Part shown: positions 14,720 to 24,137 of the stretch, in pieces
How positions within the stretch are numbered: the stretch's first letter is position 1
How the letters are laid out: each line of letters begins with the position of its first letter
DNA from: ZCTH02-B3 sp036563895
Lineage (GTDB): Bacteria; Bacillota; Bacilli; Paenibacillales; Paenibacillaceae
Assembly (NCBI GenBank): GCA_036563895.1
Contig: DATCLN010000052.1
Location: forward strand, 1 to 28,203
Direction: 5' to 3'
DNA: 28,203 nt
Position numbers and translations under genes: made by a program
Notes under the pieces: model-generated
Told to the model about the DNA's origin: nothing
Database searches by the model: none
The model's input: the letters and a program-made list of their open reading frames with translations, nothing else

Positions 14720-15469
14720 TCAGTCCATGCGCGGCGGAGGTTCCTTGGCGCCCCCGCGTTTCAGGGCTTCGGCCAGCCGGCGCCCGACCTCCTCCTCGTG
14801 CGCCCGCAGCGCCTCCTCGCCGACGACCGCCTCCAGCCGGTAAATCGGCTGGCCCAGACCGACGAAACGCATCTCGTATTCGGTCATCACCAGATCCTCC
14901 CGGATGCCGTCGCGGTGCAGATCCAGGGTGATGTTGCGCATCCGGATGCCGACGTCGGCGAAGCTGTTGAGGGAATACTCGAACAGCAGCGCGGAGTCGG
15001 TCTTGAAATGGATTTCGCCCCTGGGCCCCAGCACGCGCTTGTATTTGAGCAGAAAACGGGGGTGGGTGAGCCTGCGCTTGGCGTGTTTTTTCTTCGGCCA
15101 CGGATCGCTGAAATTGAGATAGATGCGCTCCAGTTCACCGTCGGCAAACATCATTTCCAAATATTCGGCGTTGCCGCGCACCAGCGCCACGTTGTCCACG
15201 GCGCCGGCTTCCCGGAGCGCCCGGATCTTCACGCTGCAGCGCCTGAGCAGCTCGTCGTAGATGTCCAGGCCGATGAAGTTGATGTCCGGATGGCGCACGC
15301 ACATTTCGCTGATGAACTTGCCCTTGCCCATGCCGATTTCCAGGTGGATCGGGCGGTCGTTGCCGAAAAATTCGCGCCACCGGCCCCGCCACCGCTGCGG
15401 TTCGAGCACCACCAGATCCGTCTGGCGCTCCAGCTCTTCCCGCGCGTTTTTTCTTCCCCTGAGCCGCAT
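14720..15469 (-). CDS. trmB: tRNA (guanine-N7)-methyltransferase
   Basis: The protein has 249 residues. It methylates G46 of tRNA with S-adenosylmethionine. Family marks are HLEIGMGKGKFISEMCVRHPDINFIGLD (SAM site), VRGNAEYLEMMFADGELERIYLNFSDPWPKKKHAKRRLTHPRFL with the catalytic and tRNA-binding segment, and TDSALLFEYSLNSF. The C-terminal 30 residues (EEALRAHEEEVGRRLAEALKRGG) extend beyond the core and look helical. The ATG at 15469 has GGAGG seven bases upstream. The frame stays open upstream through the divergent ytqA gene, which is a GC-skew artefact. Confidence 0.96.
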   Translation of the reverse strand: MRLRGRKNAREELERQTDLVVLEPQRWRGRWREFFGNDRPIHLEIGMGKGKFISEMCVRHPDINFIGLDIYDELLRRCSVKIRALREAGAVDNVALVRGNAEYLEMMFADGELERIYLNFSDPWPKKKHAKRRLTHPRFLLKYKRVLGPRGEIHFKTDSALLFEYSLNSFADVGIRMRNITLDLHRDGIREDLVMTEYEMRFVGLGQPIYRLEAVVGEEALRAHEEEVGRRLAEALKRGGAKEPPPRMD

Positions 15470-15559
15470 GTCCGCTCCTCCCGCGTTTGTGACGGCCCTT
15501 GCCAATCCCCGTCCCGCCGGGATGCGGGGGTCGGTACGGGCCGGTTGTTTGCCGAACCT

Positions 15560-15588
15560 ATTTTGCCCAAAGCGGCATGGATTGTAAA
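15560..15588 (-). promoter_or_regulatory. Promoter of trmB
   Basis: On the minus strand TTTACA (complement of 15583-15588) and CAAAAT (complement of 15560-15565) are 17 bases apart. Leader of about 85 bases. Confidence 0.6.
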
Positions 15589-15620
15589 GCCGTCCGGCTC
15601 CGCCGCGGCGGACGGGCAAA

Positions 15621-15649
15621 TTGCCGGACGCCGGCTCATCCGGTACAAT
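15621..15649 (+). promoter_or_regulatory. Promoter of ytqA-ytqB
   Basis: TTGCCG (15621-15626) and TACAAT (15644-15649) are 17 bases apart, about 45 bases before the ytqA start. It is divergent from the trmB promoter. Confidence 0.75.
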
Positions 15650-15697
15650 ACTTGTTGACGCCGCGGCCGAACGCGGCGGGAAACGGGGAGATTCCCG

Positions 15698-16777
15698 ATG
15701 ATCCAGGGACAAGCAAGCGTACAACAGGAAATTCAACCGGACGTTCGGGCGGCGTGCGCGCAACCGGCGGCCCAACCGGACGCCCGGCCCGCGGTTCAAC
15801 CCGGCCATTCCGGAACCGGCGTCCATCCCGCGCCGGCAACCGGGACGCCCCGGCTGTGGGGAGACAAGCGGTTCCACTCCTGGAACTACGAAATGCGCCG
15901 GGTGTTCGGCACCAAGGTGTTCAAGGTGATGCTGGACGCGGGCTTCACCTGTCCGAACCGGGACGGGACGATCGCCACCGGCGGGTGCACGTTCTGCAGC
16001 GCCCGCGGCTCCGGCGATTTCGCCGGCGACCGGCGGGACGACCTGGTGACGCAGTTCAACAAAGTGCGCGACCGGCAGCACAAAAAATGGCCCCAGGCCA
16101 AATACATCGGCTATTTTCAGGCGTTCACCAACACGTACGCGCCGCTGCCCGTCCTGAAGCAGTACTACGAAGTGATCCTCGAGCAGCCCGGCGTGGTCGG
16201 CCTGTCCATCGCCACGCGGCCCGACTGCCTGCCCGACGACGTGGTGGAATACCTCGCCGAGCTGAACGAACGGACGTACCTGTGGCTGGAGATGGGGCTG
16301 CAGACGGTGCACGAGGAGACGGCGCGGCTGATCAACCGGGCGCACGATACCGCCTGCTTCGTCGACGCGGTGGAGCGCCTGCGGAAGCACAACATCCGCG
16401 TCTGCGCCCACATCATCTACGGCCTGCCGGGGGAAACGCACGACATGATGATGGAGACCGCCCGGCAAGTGGCGCGCATGGACGTGCAGGGCATCAAGAT
16501 CCACCTGCTGCACCTGATGCGCAAAACCCCGATGGTGCGCCAGTGGAAGGAAGGGCTCGTGCGCTTCCTGGAGATGGACGAGTACGTCAAGCTGGTCGTC
16601 GACACGCTGGAGATCCTGCCGCCGGAGATGATCGTGCACCGGCTGACCGGCGACGCGCCCCGGGATCTCCTGATCGGGCCGATGTGGAGCCTGCGCAAGT
16701 GGGAAGTGCTCAACGCCATCGACGCCGAGCTCGTCCGCCGCAACACGTGGCAGGGAAAATACTGGAAAGGACACTGA
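15698..16777 (+). CDS. ytqA: Radical SAM protein, YtqA family (TIGR01212 type)
   Basis: The protein has 359 residues. The radical SAM cluster cysteines are Cys85, Cys97 and Cys100 in CPNRDG...GGCTFC, the long-spaced form typical of YtqA/YhcC proteins. Later marks are YFQAFTNTYAPL, SIATRPDCLPDDVVEYL, EMGLQTVHEETARLINRAHD and HIIYGLPGET. As I recall, recent work on Gram-positive wobble-uridine synthesis links YtqA (MnmL) and YtqB (MnmM) to mnm5s2U34 in tRNA, replacing MnmC; the adjacent ytqB here fits. The first 50 residues are an unusual Gln/Pro/Ala-rich extension (QPAAQPDARPAVQP) before the conserved RLWGDKRFHSWN. GGGGAG precedes the ATG by seven bases, supporting this start; a shorter start has no ATG near the domain. 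Confidence 0.9.
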   Translation: MIQGQASVQQEIQPDVRAACAQPAAQPDARPAVQPGHSGTGVHPAPATGTPRLWGDKRFHSWNYEMRRVFGTKVFKVMLDAGFTCPNRDGTIATGGCTFCSARGSGDFAGDRRDDLVTQFNKVRDRQHKKWPQAKYIGYFQAFTNTYAPLPVLKQYYEVILEQPGVVGLSIATRPDCLPDDVVEYLAELNERTYLWLEMGLQTVHEETARLINRAHDTACFVDAVERLRKHNIRVCAHIIYGLPGETHDMMMETARQVARMDVQGIKIHLLHLMRKTPMVRQWKEGLVRFLEMDEYVKLVVDTLEILPPEMIVHRLTGDAPRDLLIGPMWSLRKWEVLNAIDAELVRRNTWQGKYWKGH

Positions 16778-16780
16778 GCG

Positions 16781-17371
16781 ATGGGATTCCCTTCGGTGCT
16801 GACAATGGCCCAGCGCTGGGTGGCGGAACGGCTACCCCCGGGGTCCGCGGCCATCGACGCCACCGCCGGAGGGGGCGTGGACACACTGTTTCTCGCGCGC
16901 CAGGCCGGCCCCCGCGGAAGGGTGCTGGCCTTTGACGTCCAGGAGGAAGCTCTGGAGCGGACGCGGCGGCGCCTGGAAGAGGCGCGCGCCGCCGGGGAAG
17001 CGCTGGCCGAAGTGACGCTGGTTCACGCCGGCCACGAGCGCATGGCGGAATTCGTCCCCGCCGAACTGCACGGACGCATCCGCGCGGTCATGTTCAACCT
17101 CGGCTACCTGCCCGGCAGCGATTCGCCGGTCATCACGCGGCCCGAGACCACCCTGCCGGCCCTGGAAGCCGCGCTCCGGCTGCTGGCGCCGGACGGCATC
17201 CTGACGGCGGTGCTGTACCCGGGCCACCCCGGCGGGGAGGAGGAAGCGCGCGCGGTGGAGCGGTGGATGGCGGAGCTGCCGGAATCCGCAGCACAGATGG
17301 TTCTGTATCGTTTTCCGCAACGGAAACATTCACCTTATCTGGTGGCGCTGATAAAACCGAAAAAGTCCTAG
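16781..17371 (+). CDS. ytqB: SAM-dependent methyltransferase YtqB (MnmM type)
   Basis: The protein has 196 residues, with a Rossmann methyltransferase fold: IDATAGGGVDTLFLARQ (SAM loop), VLAFDVQEEALERTRRRL (acidic ribose residue), VMFNLGYLPGSD (the NLGYLP catalytic motif of this family) and a C-terminal VLYRFPQRKHSPYLVALIKP. YtqB was identified as MnmM, which methylates 5-aminomethyl-2-thiouridine at tRNA position 34. The ATG lies three bases after the ytqA stop, so the two are one operon and probably act in the same modification. Confidence 0.92.
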   Translation: MGFPSVLTMAQRWVAERLPPGSAAIDATAGGGVDTLFLARQAGPRGRVLAFDVQEEALERTRRRLEEARAAGEALAEVTLVHAGHERMAEFVPAELHGRIRAVMFNLGYLPGSDSPVITRPETTLPALEAALRLLAPDGILTAVLYPGHPGGEEEARAVERWMAELPESAAQMVLYRFPQRKHSPYLVALIKPKKS

Positions 17372-17499
17372 AAAGAAGCGCTCAGGCCGGCAGCAATCCC
17401 CCGGCACGCGGAGGCGGACATGGTCCGCCGTCCCTGCCCGTACCGGAAATTGCTCTTGCCCGCGGCCGGTTGGCGTAAGGTGTAAGGGAGGGGATCGGA

Positions 17500-18474
17500 G
17501 TGAACGTGAAACCCTATCCGATGAAATTCATTCCCGCGTTCAAGGAGCGCGTCTGGGGAGGCCGGGCGCTGGAACGGTTCGGCTGGCGGCTGCCGGAAGG
17601 CCCCATCGGCGAAGCGTGGGTGATCGCCGATCATCCAAACGGGGTGTCCCAAGTCGCCAACGGCGCCTTCGCCGGCAAAGGCCTGAACGAAGTGCGCGAG
17701 ACCTGCGGCACGGCGTGGTTCGGCGCGAAGGGCATCGGCCGCAACGGGCGGTTCCCGCTGCTGGTCAAGCTGCTCGACTGCAACGACGACCTGTCCGTGC
17801 AGGTGCATCCGGACGACGACTATGAGCGGCTGCCCCCCGGCGAACAGGGCAAAACGGAAATGTGGTACGTGCTGGACGCCAGGCCCGGCGCCAAAATCAT
17901 CTATGGCCTCAAGCCTGGCATCGGCCGCGCGGAGCTGGAAGCGGCGATCCGCGAAGGGCGGATCATGGATACGCTGCGGGAAGTGTCCGCACGCCCGGGC
18001 GACACCTTCTACATCCCCGCCGGCACCGTGCACGCGCTGTGCGCGGGCGTCCTTGTGGCGGAGATCCAGCAAAATTCCGACACGACCTACCGCCTGTACG
18101 ACTACAACCGGCCCGGGCTGGACGGCAAGCCCCGCGAGCTGCACATCGAGGATTCGCTCAATGTCATCGCCTATTCGGGCAGCGGAGCCGCGCACAAGTC
18201 CACGGACGGCGCCCGGCCCGGCGAATGGCTGGAGCTGGCGGCGTCGCCCTACTTCGTCACCCACAAGGGCGTGGTGCAGGGAGAATGGCGCATCGCGACC
18301 TCGCCGGACAGCTTCGACATCCTGGTCGTCTGCGACGGCGAAGGCGCGGTGCGCTGGGCGGACGGCGCGGAACCCGTGAAGGCGGGCGATTGCCTGCTCG
18401 TGCCGGCCAGCCTGGGCGAATACGCCCTGGACGGCCGCATGACGGTGCTGCGCAGCCGGCTGCCGGACGCGTGA
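17500..18474 (+). CDS. manA: Mannose-6-phosphate isomerase, class I
   Basis: The protein has 324 residues, near the Bacillus ManA length of about 315. It interconverts mannose 6-phosphate and fructose 6-phosphate. The cupin zinc ligands are visible: Gln101 and His103 in SVQVHPDDDY, Glu120 in KTEMWYV and His178 in IPAGTVHAL; the catalytic-loop segment QQNSDTTYRLYDYNR follows. The start is GTG at 17500, with GGGAGG about eight bases upstream. It is 128 bases behind ytqB, with no clear promoter or terminator between, so its transcription unit is open. It may supply GDP-mannose for surface sugars or use exogenous mannose. Confidence 0.95.
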   Translation: MNVKPYPMKFIPAFKERVWGGRALERFGWRLPEGPIGEAWVIADHPNGVSQVANGAFAGKGLNEVRETCGTAWFGAKGIGRNGRFPLLVKLLDCNDDLSVQVHPDDDYERLPPGEQGKTEMWYVLDARPGAKIIYGLKPGIGRAELEAAIREGRIMDTLREVSARPGDTFYIPAGTVHALCAGVLVAEIQQNSDTTYRLYDYNRPGLDGKPRELHIEDSLNVIAYSGSGAAHKSTDGARPGEWLELAASPYFVTHKGVVQGEWRIATSPDSFDILVVCDGEGAVRWADGAEPVKAGDCLLVPASLGEYALDGRMTVLRSRLPDA

Positions 18475-18521
18475 CCGCCCGGCGCCAGCAATCGCACAAA
18501 TTTTTCCATTTTAATTGTACA

Positions 18522-18574
18522 AAATGCCATTGTTTTGGGCGAAACCCCGTTTTCAAGCCAAAACAATGGCATTT
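18522..18574. repeat. Perfect 17-bp inverted repeat with 19-base loop
   Basis: AAATGCCATTGTTTTGG at 18522-18538 is perfectly complementary to 18558-18574. The loop has the sequence GCGAAACCCCGTTTTCAAG. It lies 47 bases behind manA in a sudden AT-rich stretch. No T-tract follows on either side, so it is a poor intrinsic terminator, though it may end or protect the manA transcript. It could also be a small palindromic mobile repeat. Confidence 0.85.
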
Positions 18575-18661
18575 GTCGTTATTCCCCTCAAACCGCCCAA
18601 ACCCCCTCTCCACACCGGCTCGCCCAACTCGGAAGATTTTATGCCCATCGACTCCCACCCC

Positions 18662-18678
18662 TGTAATATTTCATTACA
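18662..18678 (+). promoter_or_regulatory. TnrA/GlnR box upstream of the amidase gene
   Basis: TGTAATATTTCATTACA fits the nitrogen-regulator consensus TGTNAN7TNACA exactly and has perfect six-base arms. Its centre (18670) is about 51 bases upstream of the start site expected from the -10 at 18710, the distance known for TnrA-activated promoters. Confidence 0.65.
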
Positions 18679-18697
18679 AAAATGAGGAAACAGAGTA

Positions 18698-18715
18698 AAT
18701 TTTCTGGAAGATAAT
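18698..18715 (+). promoter_or_regulatory. Amidase promoter -10 and overlapping CodY-like box
   Basis: GATAAT (18710-18715) is the likely -10; the -35 position has only GAAACA (18687-18692, 17-base spacer), consistent with an activator-dependent promoter. AATTTTCTGGAAGAT (18698-18712) matches the CodY consensus AATTTTCWGAAAATT at 12 of 15 bases and would cover the promoter. Confidence 0.5.
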
Positions 18716-18804
18716 ATCCCAAAATCATGGACGTTGGCCTGTCCCCGTTGTTATTTAATTTTTCAAACCCCGTGATTCCATTTTTTCTGGGAGGAGAGAG
18801 ACCG

Positions 18805-20409
18805 ATGGTGAAGCCGGAAACCGAAAATAGAGCATACGTCCGCCGGAAAAGAATCGCCCTCATCCTGCTGTCCATCCTGATGGCCCTGTCCTTTGCCGCC
18901 AGTTTCCGCACCGCGTTCGCCGCCGAGCCGTTTCCGTTCGAGGAGATCACCGTCGACGAGCTGCTCGAGGGATACCGCACGGGCCAGTACACCACGGAGG
19001 AGGTTGTCAAGGCGTTCCTGGACCGCATCGCCAAATATGAACCGTTCTATAACGCCTTCACAATGCTCAATCCAAACGCGCTGGCCGAAGCGCGGGAGAT
19101 CGACCGCCGCAGGGCGGCGGGGGAACCCCTGGGCCGGCTGGCCGGCATCCCCATCGTCATCAAGGAATCGGTGGACATGGCGGGATTTCCCCAGACGATG
19201 GGCTGGGCGCCGCTCAGCAAGGAGGCGGGCGGCATTGAACTGATCCCCGAACGGGACGCGCCGGTGGTGGCCCGGCTCAAGGAAGCCGGCGCGATCATCA
19301 TCGGGCGCACGAACATTCCCGCGTTTAGCGCCTCGGGCACGCGCGCTTCCACCAGCTGGGACGGCGACACCTACAACGCCTTCAGCCGCAAGCACGCGCC
19401 CGGCGGCAGCAGCAGCGGCACCGCCATGGCCGTGTCGGGCAACTTCGCGGTGCTCGGCATCGCCGAGGAGACCGGCGGCTCGATCCAGAATCCTGCCGCG
19501 GCGCAAGGAATCGTCGGCATCAAGCCCACCTTCGGTCTGGTGCCCAACGTCGGCGTAGTCCCCTTGGGCGGCAGCACCCGCGACGTCATCGGCCCGCACG
19601 CGAGAACCGTCCGGGACGCCGCGATCATGCTGGACGTGATCGCCGGCTACAGCCACGAAGACCCCAAAACCGTCGCCGCCATTGGCAACATCCCGAAATA
19701 CGGCTACACTTCGAAACTGGACCCCCTGGCTCTGAAAGGCAAGCGCATCGGTCTCTTCGGCCCCGGCTGGCGCGACGTGGAGCTCACCCCGGAAACGCAG
19801 AAGCTGTATGAACAGGCGATCCGGGATTTGGAGGAACAGGGCGCAATCGTCGTTCCCGATCCGTTTGCCGGCAGCGGGTTTGCGGAATTTTTCAAGGAAA
19901 GCGGCTCCGTCGGCATCGAATCGGTCATTTACGACATGGAGGACTATCTGGAACGCCTCGGCGAGAGCGCGGCCATCCGGTCCGTGCAGGAACTGATGGA
20001 AAAAACGGGCCAGAAGCCCTCGGTGTTCAACCGGTACGGCGACAACCTGCCGGATCCGGACGGCGTGGCGGATCTGTCCCGCTTCGTGGAAGTGCGGACC
20101 CGCCTCCTGGAGATCTTCAACGATGTCATGGACAAACACGATTTGGACGCCCTGTTCTTCCCGCAAATGTACAAGGAGACGCCGCTCCTCGACAGCAACG
20201 AAAACATCGGCGCCTTGACCGTGTCCGAGATCAACGTCGCCGGCGTGCCCCTCGTGACCGTGCCCGGCGGATACTACGAGAGCGGAGCGCCCTTCGCCGT
20301 GGTCTTCGTCGGCAGGATGTGGAGCGAGGCGGACCTGCTCGGTATGGCTTACGACTACGAGCAGGCGACCAAACACCGAAAGGCGCCCCATCTGGTTGGT
20401 TTGCCGTAG
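18805..20409 (+). CDS. Secreted amidase (amidase signature family)
   Basis: The protein has 534 residues. A signal peptide is evident: positively charged RRKR, hydrophobic IALILLSILMALSFAAS, and a likely cleavage after AFA. The Ser-cisSer-Lys triad of the amidase signature family is present: Lys120 in IVIKESVD, cis-Ser about 203 in PGGSSSGTA and nucleophile Ser226 in EETGGSIQNPA. Typical spacing is kept. It would hydrolyse an amide outside the membrane and release ammonia; substrate unknown (short peptide amides, or a cell-wall or environmental amide). GGAGGA lies nine bases before the ATG at 18805; upstream in-frame codons precede this site and are not used. Nitrogen-regulator boxes in the promoter support a role in nitrogen supply. 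Confidence 0.93.
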   Translation: MVKPETENRAYVRRKRIALILLSILMALSFAASFRTAFAAEPFPFEEITVDELLEGYRTGQYTTEEVVKAFLDRIAKYEPFYNAFTMLNPNALAEAREIDRRRAAGEPLGRLAGIPIVIKESVDMAGFPQTMGWAPLSKEAGGIELIPERDAPVVARLKEAGAIIIGRTNIPAFSASGTRASTSWDGDTYNAFSRKHAPGGSSSGTAMAVSGNFAVLGIAEETGGSIQNPAAAQGIVGIKPTFGLVPNVGVVPLGGSTRDVIGPHARTVRDAAIMLDVIAGYSHEDPKTVAAIGNIPKYGYTSKLDPLALKGKRIGLFGPGWRDVELTPETQKLYEQAIRDLEEQGAIVVPDPFAGSGFAEFFKESGSVGIESVIYDMEDYLERLGESAAIRSVQELMEKTGQKPSVFNRYGDNLPDPDGVADLSRFVEVRTRLLEIFNDVMDKHDLDALFFPQMYKETPLLDSNENIGALTVSEINVAGVPLVTVPGGYYESGAPFAVVFVGRMWSEADLLGMAYDYEQATKHRKAPHLVGLP

Positions 20410-20620
20410 ATACCACTTCGCCGAAGAAAGCTTGCACCGGTCCTTGTATCCGTTCTGGTCTTATATGCTTTCGCCCTCCAGGTTTACGGCGCCTTCGCCG
20501 CGGTGCCTGTTTCGCCCGAAGACAAGACCTCCGGCGAAATTCCCGACGGTTACCGGCGAAGCCGGACCGCCGCGGAGGAAGCCTTCCGGGCGTGACGCCC
20601 CCGGGCATCGCCCGCGCCGT

Positions 20621-20667
20621 AAAAAAAGAATCGTCCCGCACCTCCCCGGGGGACGATCCTTTTTTTG
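20621..20667. terminator. Bidirectional terminator between amidase and B12-radical SAM genes
   Basis: ATCGTCCC (20630-20637) and GGGACGAT (20650-20657) form a stem flanked by AAAAAAAG on the left and CCTTTTTTT on the right, so it can terminate both converging transcripts. The bases from 20410 to 20620 are GC-rich and hold nothing I can identify. Confidence 0.85.
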
Positions 20668-20669
20668 GC

Positions 20670-22412
20670 TTATCCCGGCTTCCGAACCGCCTCCGCCGCC
20701 GGCAGCGCGATGAGTTCCGGAGGCCGCGATTCGCCGCCGTACACCACCACCACGTCCGTGCCGCGCGACCGGTCGATCCGGCCCTCCTTCTCCCAGACGG
20801 CGAGGTCGAACGGCAGCCGCTCCACGGCCGCCCGGCCGGCCGCTTCCCGCTCCGGCAGCCCGAGCGTCTCCGCCGCCCGCCTGAGCAGCGCGCGCCACGT
20901 TTCCCGGTCCGGCCTGTCTTCCCACCATACCTTACGCGGCTTGTACTTGTGCTGCAGGAACCAGTCGATTTTCATCAGCCCGTCCAGCACGTCCCGGTCC
21001 AGCCCTGCCGGCGCGTCCGCCGCCAGGAACGCCCGCAGCCGCAGGAACAGGTCCTCCAGCTGGTGCCCGATGCGCGGCCACCCCTGCTCCTCCCAGAAAT
21101 CCCCGAACCTTTGGAAAAAGTCAAACGGCGACGGGTACACCTTGTCCACCAAATACGCAATCGTCCGGTCCATCCGGTGGGCGTTCCAGTACTTCTCCAG
21201 CACGTCCTCGACGCGCTTGAGCCGCACGAGATCGTCAAACGAGAGCACGTCGTTGCCGAGGATCTCGTAAGGCGCCCGGTCCATGTACACGTAGCCGTAC
21301 TTGTCCGCGTCCCGCCGAAGGCCCGTCCCGCGAAGCATCTTGAGAAAGCCCAGCTGCAGCTCCTCCGGGCGCAAGGCGAACACGTCGTTGAACGTCTTGC
21401 GAAACGTGGCGTAATCCTCGTGGGGGAGCCCGGCGATGAGATCGAGATGCTGCGCGATTTTGCCGCCTTCGCGGATGGCGGTGACGGTTCGGGCCAGCCG
21501 CTTGAAATTTTGCCGCCGCATCACCGCTTCGTTGGTCGGATCGTTCGTCGACTGCACGCCGATCTCGAAGCGGAACACGCCGGGAGGCGCGTGCTCGTTC
21601 AGAAAATCCAGCACGTCCGGCCACAGGATGTCCGCCGTGATCTCGAACTGGAACACGCAGCCGCGGTGGTTTTCGATCAGGAACCGGAAAATCTCCAGCG
21701 CATAGTCCTTTTTCAGGTTGAACGTGCGGTCCACGAACTTGATCGTCCGGGCGCCGTTTTCGATGAGGTACATAAGATCCGCCTTGACCCGGCCGATGTC
21801 GAAATACCGCACCCCCGATTCGATGCTGGACAGACAAAACTGGCAGCTGAACGGACAGCCGCGGCTCGTTTCAAAATAGACGATCCGGTTCGGCAGGTGC
21901 GGCAGATCTTCGGGAAAACGGTGCGGCGACGGAATGTCGTTCAGGTCGAGCTTCGGCCGTCCGGGATTGACGATGATTTCCCCGTTTTTGCGCCAGGCGA
22001 GCCCGAACACGAAATGGTACTTCCCGGCGCCGGCGATCTCGCGCAGGAGGTCGCGGAACGTCTCCTCTCCCTCGCCCATGACGATGAAGTCGACCTCCGG
22101 CAGCCGTTCCATCCAGTACGCGGTGTCGTAGGACACCTCCGGGCCGCCCAGCACGATGCGCACACCGGGCAGCACCTTGCGCAGGATGCGGATCACGCCG
22201 ATGGTCTCTTCGATGTTCCAGATATAGCAGGAAAACCCGACCACGTCGGGCCGGCGCCGGAACAGGTCCGTTGCCACCGACAGGGCGGGGTCCTTGATGG
22301 TGTATTCCGCGATGTCCACGTCGAACTCGCCCTGGCAGAACGCCTTCAGATACCGCAGGGCGAGCGACATGTGGATATATTTGGCGTTCAGCGTCGCGAC
22401 GACGACCTTCAT
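20670..22412 (-). CDS. B12-binding domain radical SAM protein (DUF4080 type)
   Basis: The protein has 580 residues. The N-terminal cobalamin-binding Rossmann domain (1-150) shows VVVATLNAKYIHMSLALRYLK, VVGFSCYIWNIEE and IVLGGPEVSYD...VMGEGEETF. The radical SAM domain has Cys186, Cys190 and Cys193 in ETSRGCPFSCQFCLSSIESG, then FVDRTFNLKK and HLDLIAGLPHEDY. The C-terminal 170 residues match the DUF4080 pattern seen with such proteins (DKVYPSPFDFFQRFG). The canonical DxHxxG cobalamin motif is not obvious, so cobalamin binding itself is inferred. The reaction is unknown; a methyl transfer to an unreactive carbon or phosphorus is possible. The start at 22412 has GGAG eight bases upstream. A TACAAT about 80 bases upstream may be its -10. 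Confidence 0.9.
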   Translation of the reverse strand: MKVVVATLNAKYIHMSLALRYLKAFCQGEFDVDIAEYTIKDPALSVATDLFRRRPDVVGFSCYIWNIEETIGVIRILRKVLPGVRIVLGGPEVSYDTAYWMERLPEVDFIVMGEGEETFRDLLREIAGAGKYHFVFGLAWRKNGEIIVNPGRPKLDLNDIPSPHRFPEDLPHLPNRIVYFETSRGCPFSCQFCLSSIESGVRYFDIGRVKADLMYLIENGARTIKFVDRTFNLKKDYALEIFRFLIENHRGCVFQFEITADILWPDVLDFLNEHAPPGVFRFEIGVQSTNDPTNEAVMRRQNFKRLARTVTAIREGGKIAQHLDLIAGLPHEDYATFRKTFNDVFALRPEELQLGFLKMLRGTGLRRDADKYGYVYMDRAPYEILGNDVLSFDDLVRLKRVEDVLEKYWNAHRMDRTIAYLVDKVYPSPFDFFQRFGDFWEEQGWPRIGHQLEDLFLRLRAFLAADAPAGLDRDVLDGLMKIDWFLQHKYKPRKVWWEDRPDRETWRALLRRAAETLGLPEREAAGRAAVERLPFDLAVWEKEGRIDRSRGTDVVVVYGGESRPPELIALPAAEAVRKPG

Positions 22413-22540
22413 GATCCGATCTCCGCCTGCCGTTCCGGGCCGTATCTTCGCCGTGTCGTCGGCCTGCCGCAGCGGAACCTCCAACACCATTGTAGCCTGC
22501 CGTCCCGGCGAGTTCCACCTCGGCCCCGCGGGGCTCTCTT

Positions 22541-23890
<1,350 letters not shown>

Positions 23891-23966
23891 GTTTCCCCAA
23901 CCTCCTTTACATCCACCTTACCATACCGGGGAAAAAATGGATTTGGACAATTTTGGCCTGTCTTTA

Positions 23967-23984
23967 TCCCGTTTTGGTACGGGA
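23967..23984. promoter_or_regulatory. Palindrome upstream of the beta-glucosidase gene
   Basis: TCCCGT, spacer TTTGGT, ACGGGA form perfect six-base arms 77-94 bases before the TTG start. Flanking runs of A/T are on the wrong side for a terminator on either strand, so an operator is the more likely reading. The cognate regulator is not in the window. Confidence 0.4.
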
Positions 23985-24060
23985 AAAAAAGAGGGAGGCC
24001 TCGCGCCGGACGGTCCTGGGGGCGGAAGGCGGTCAAAGGGACCCCACGGGGACCCGCCGG

Positions 24061-24089
24061 TCGACGTGCCGGTCTTTTTGCGCTAAAAT
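24061..24089 (+). promoter_or_regulatory. Probable promoter of the HAD gene
   Basis: TCGACG (24061-24066) and TAAAAT (24084-24089) are 17 bases apart; the -35 is off consensus. It lies about 50 bases before the ATG. Confidence 0.5.
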
Positions 24090-24137
24090 CGACGGGAGAG
24101 CCAAAACGGAGCAAAAAAGGAAGCGGAGGGAAACCGG

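Noticed and set aside
14720..16774. A 684-codon frame with trmB at its end
   Set aside because: The upstream two thirds are antisense to ytqA and cross two divergent promoters. trmB has its own ribosome binding site at 15469.
23967..23984. Terminator at the beta-glucosidase/HAD junction
   Set aside because: The A-run follows the stem on the plus strand and no T-run follows it on the minus strand; both neighbouring genes point away from it.
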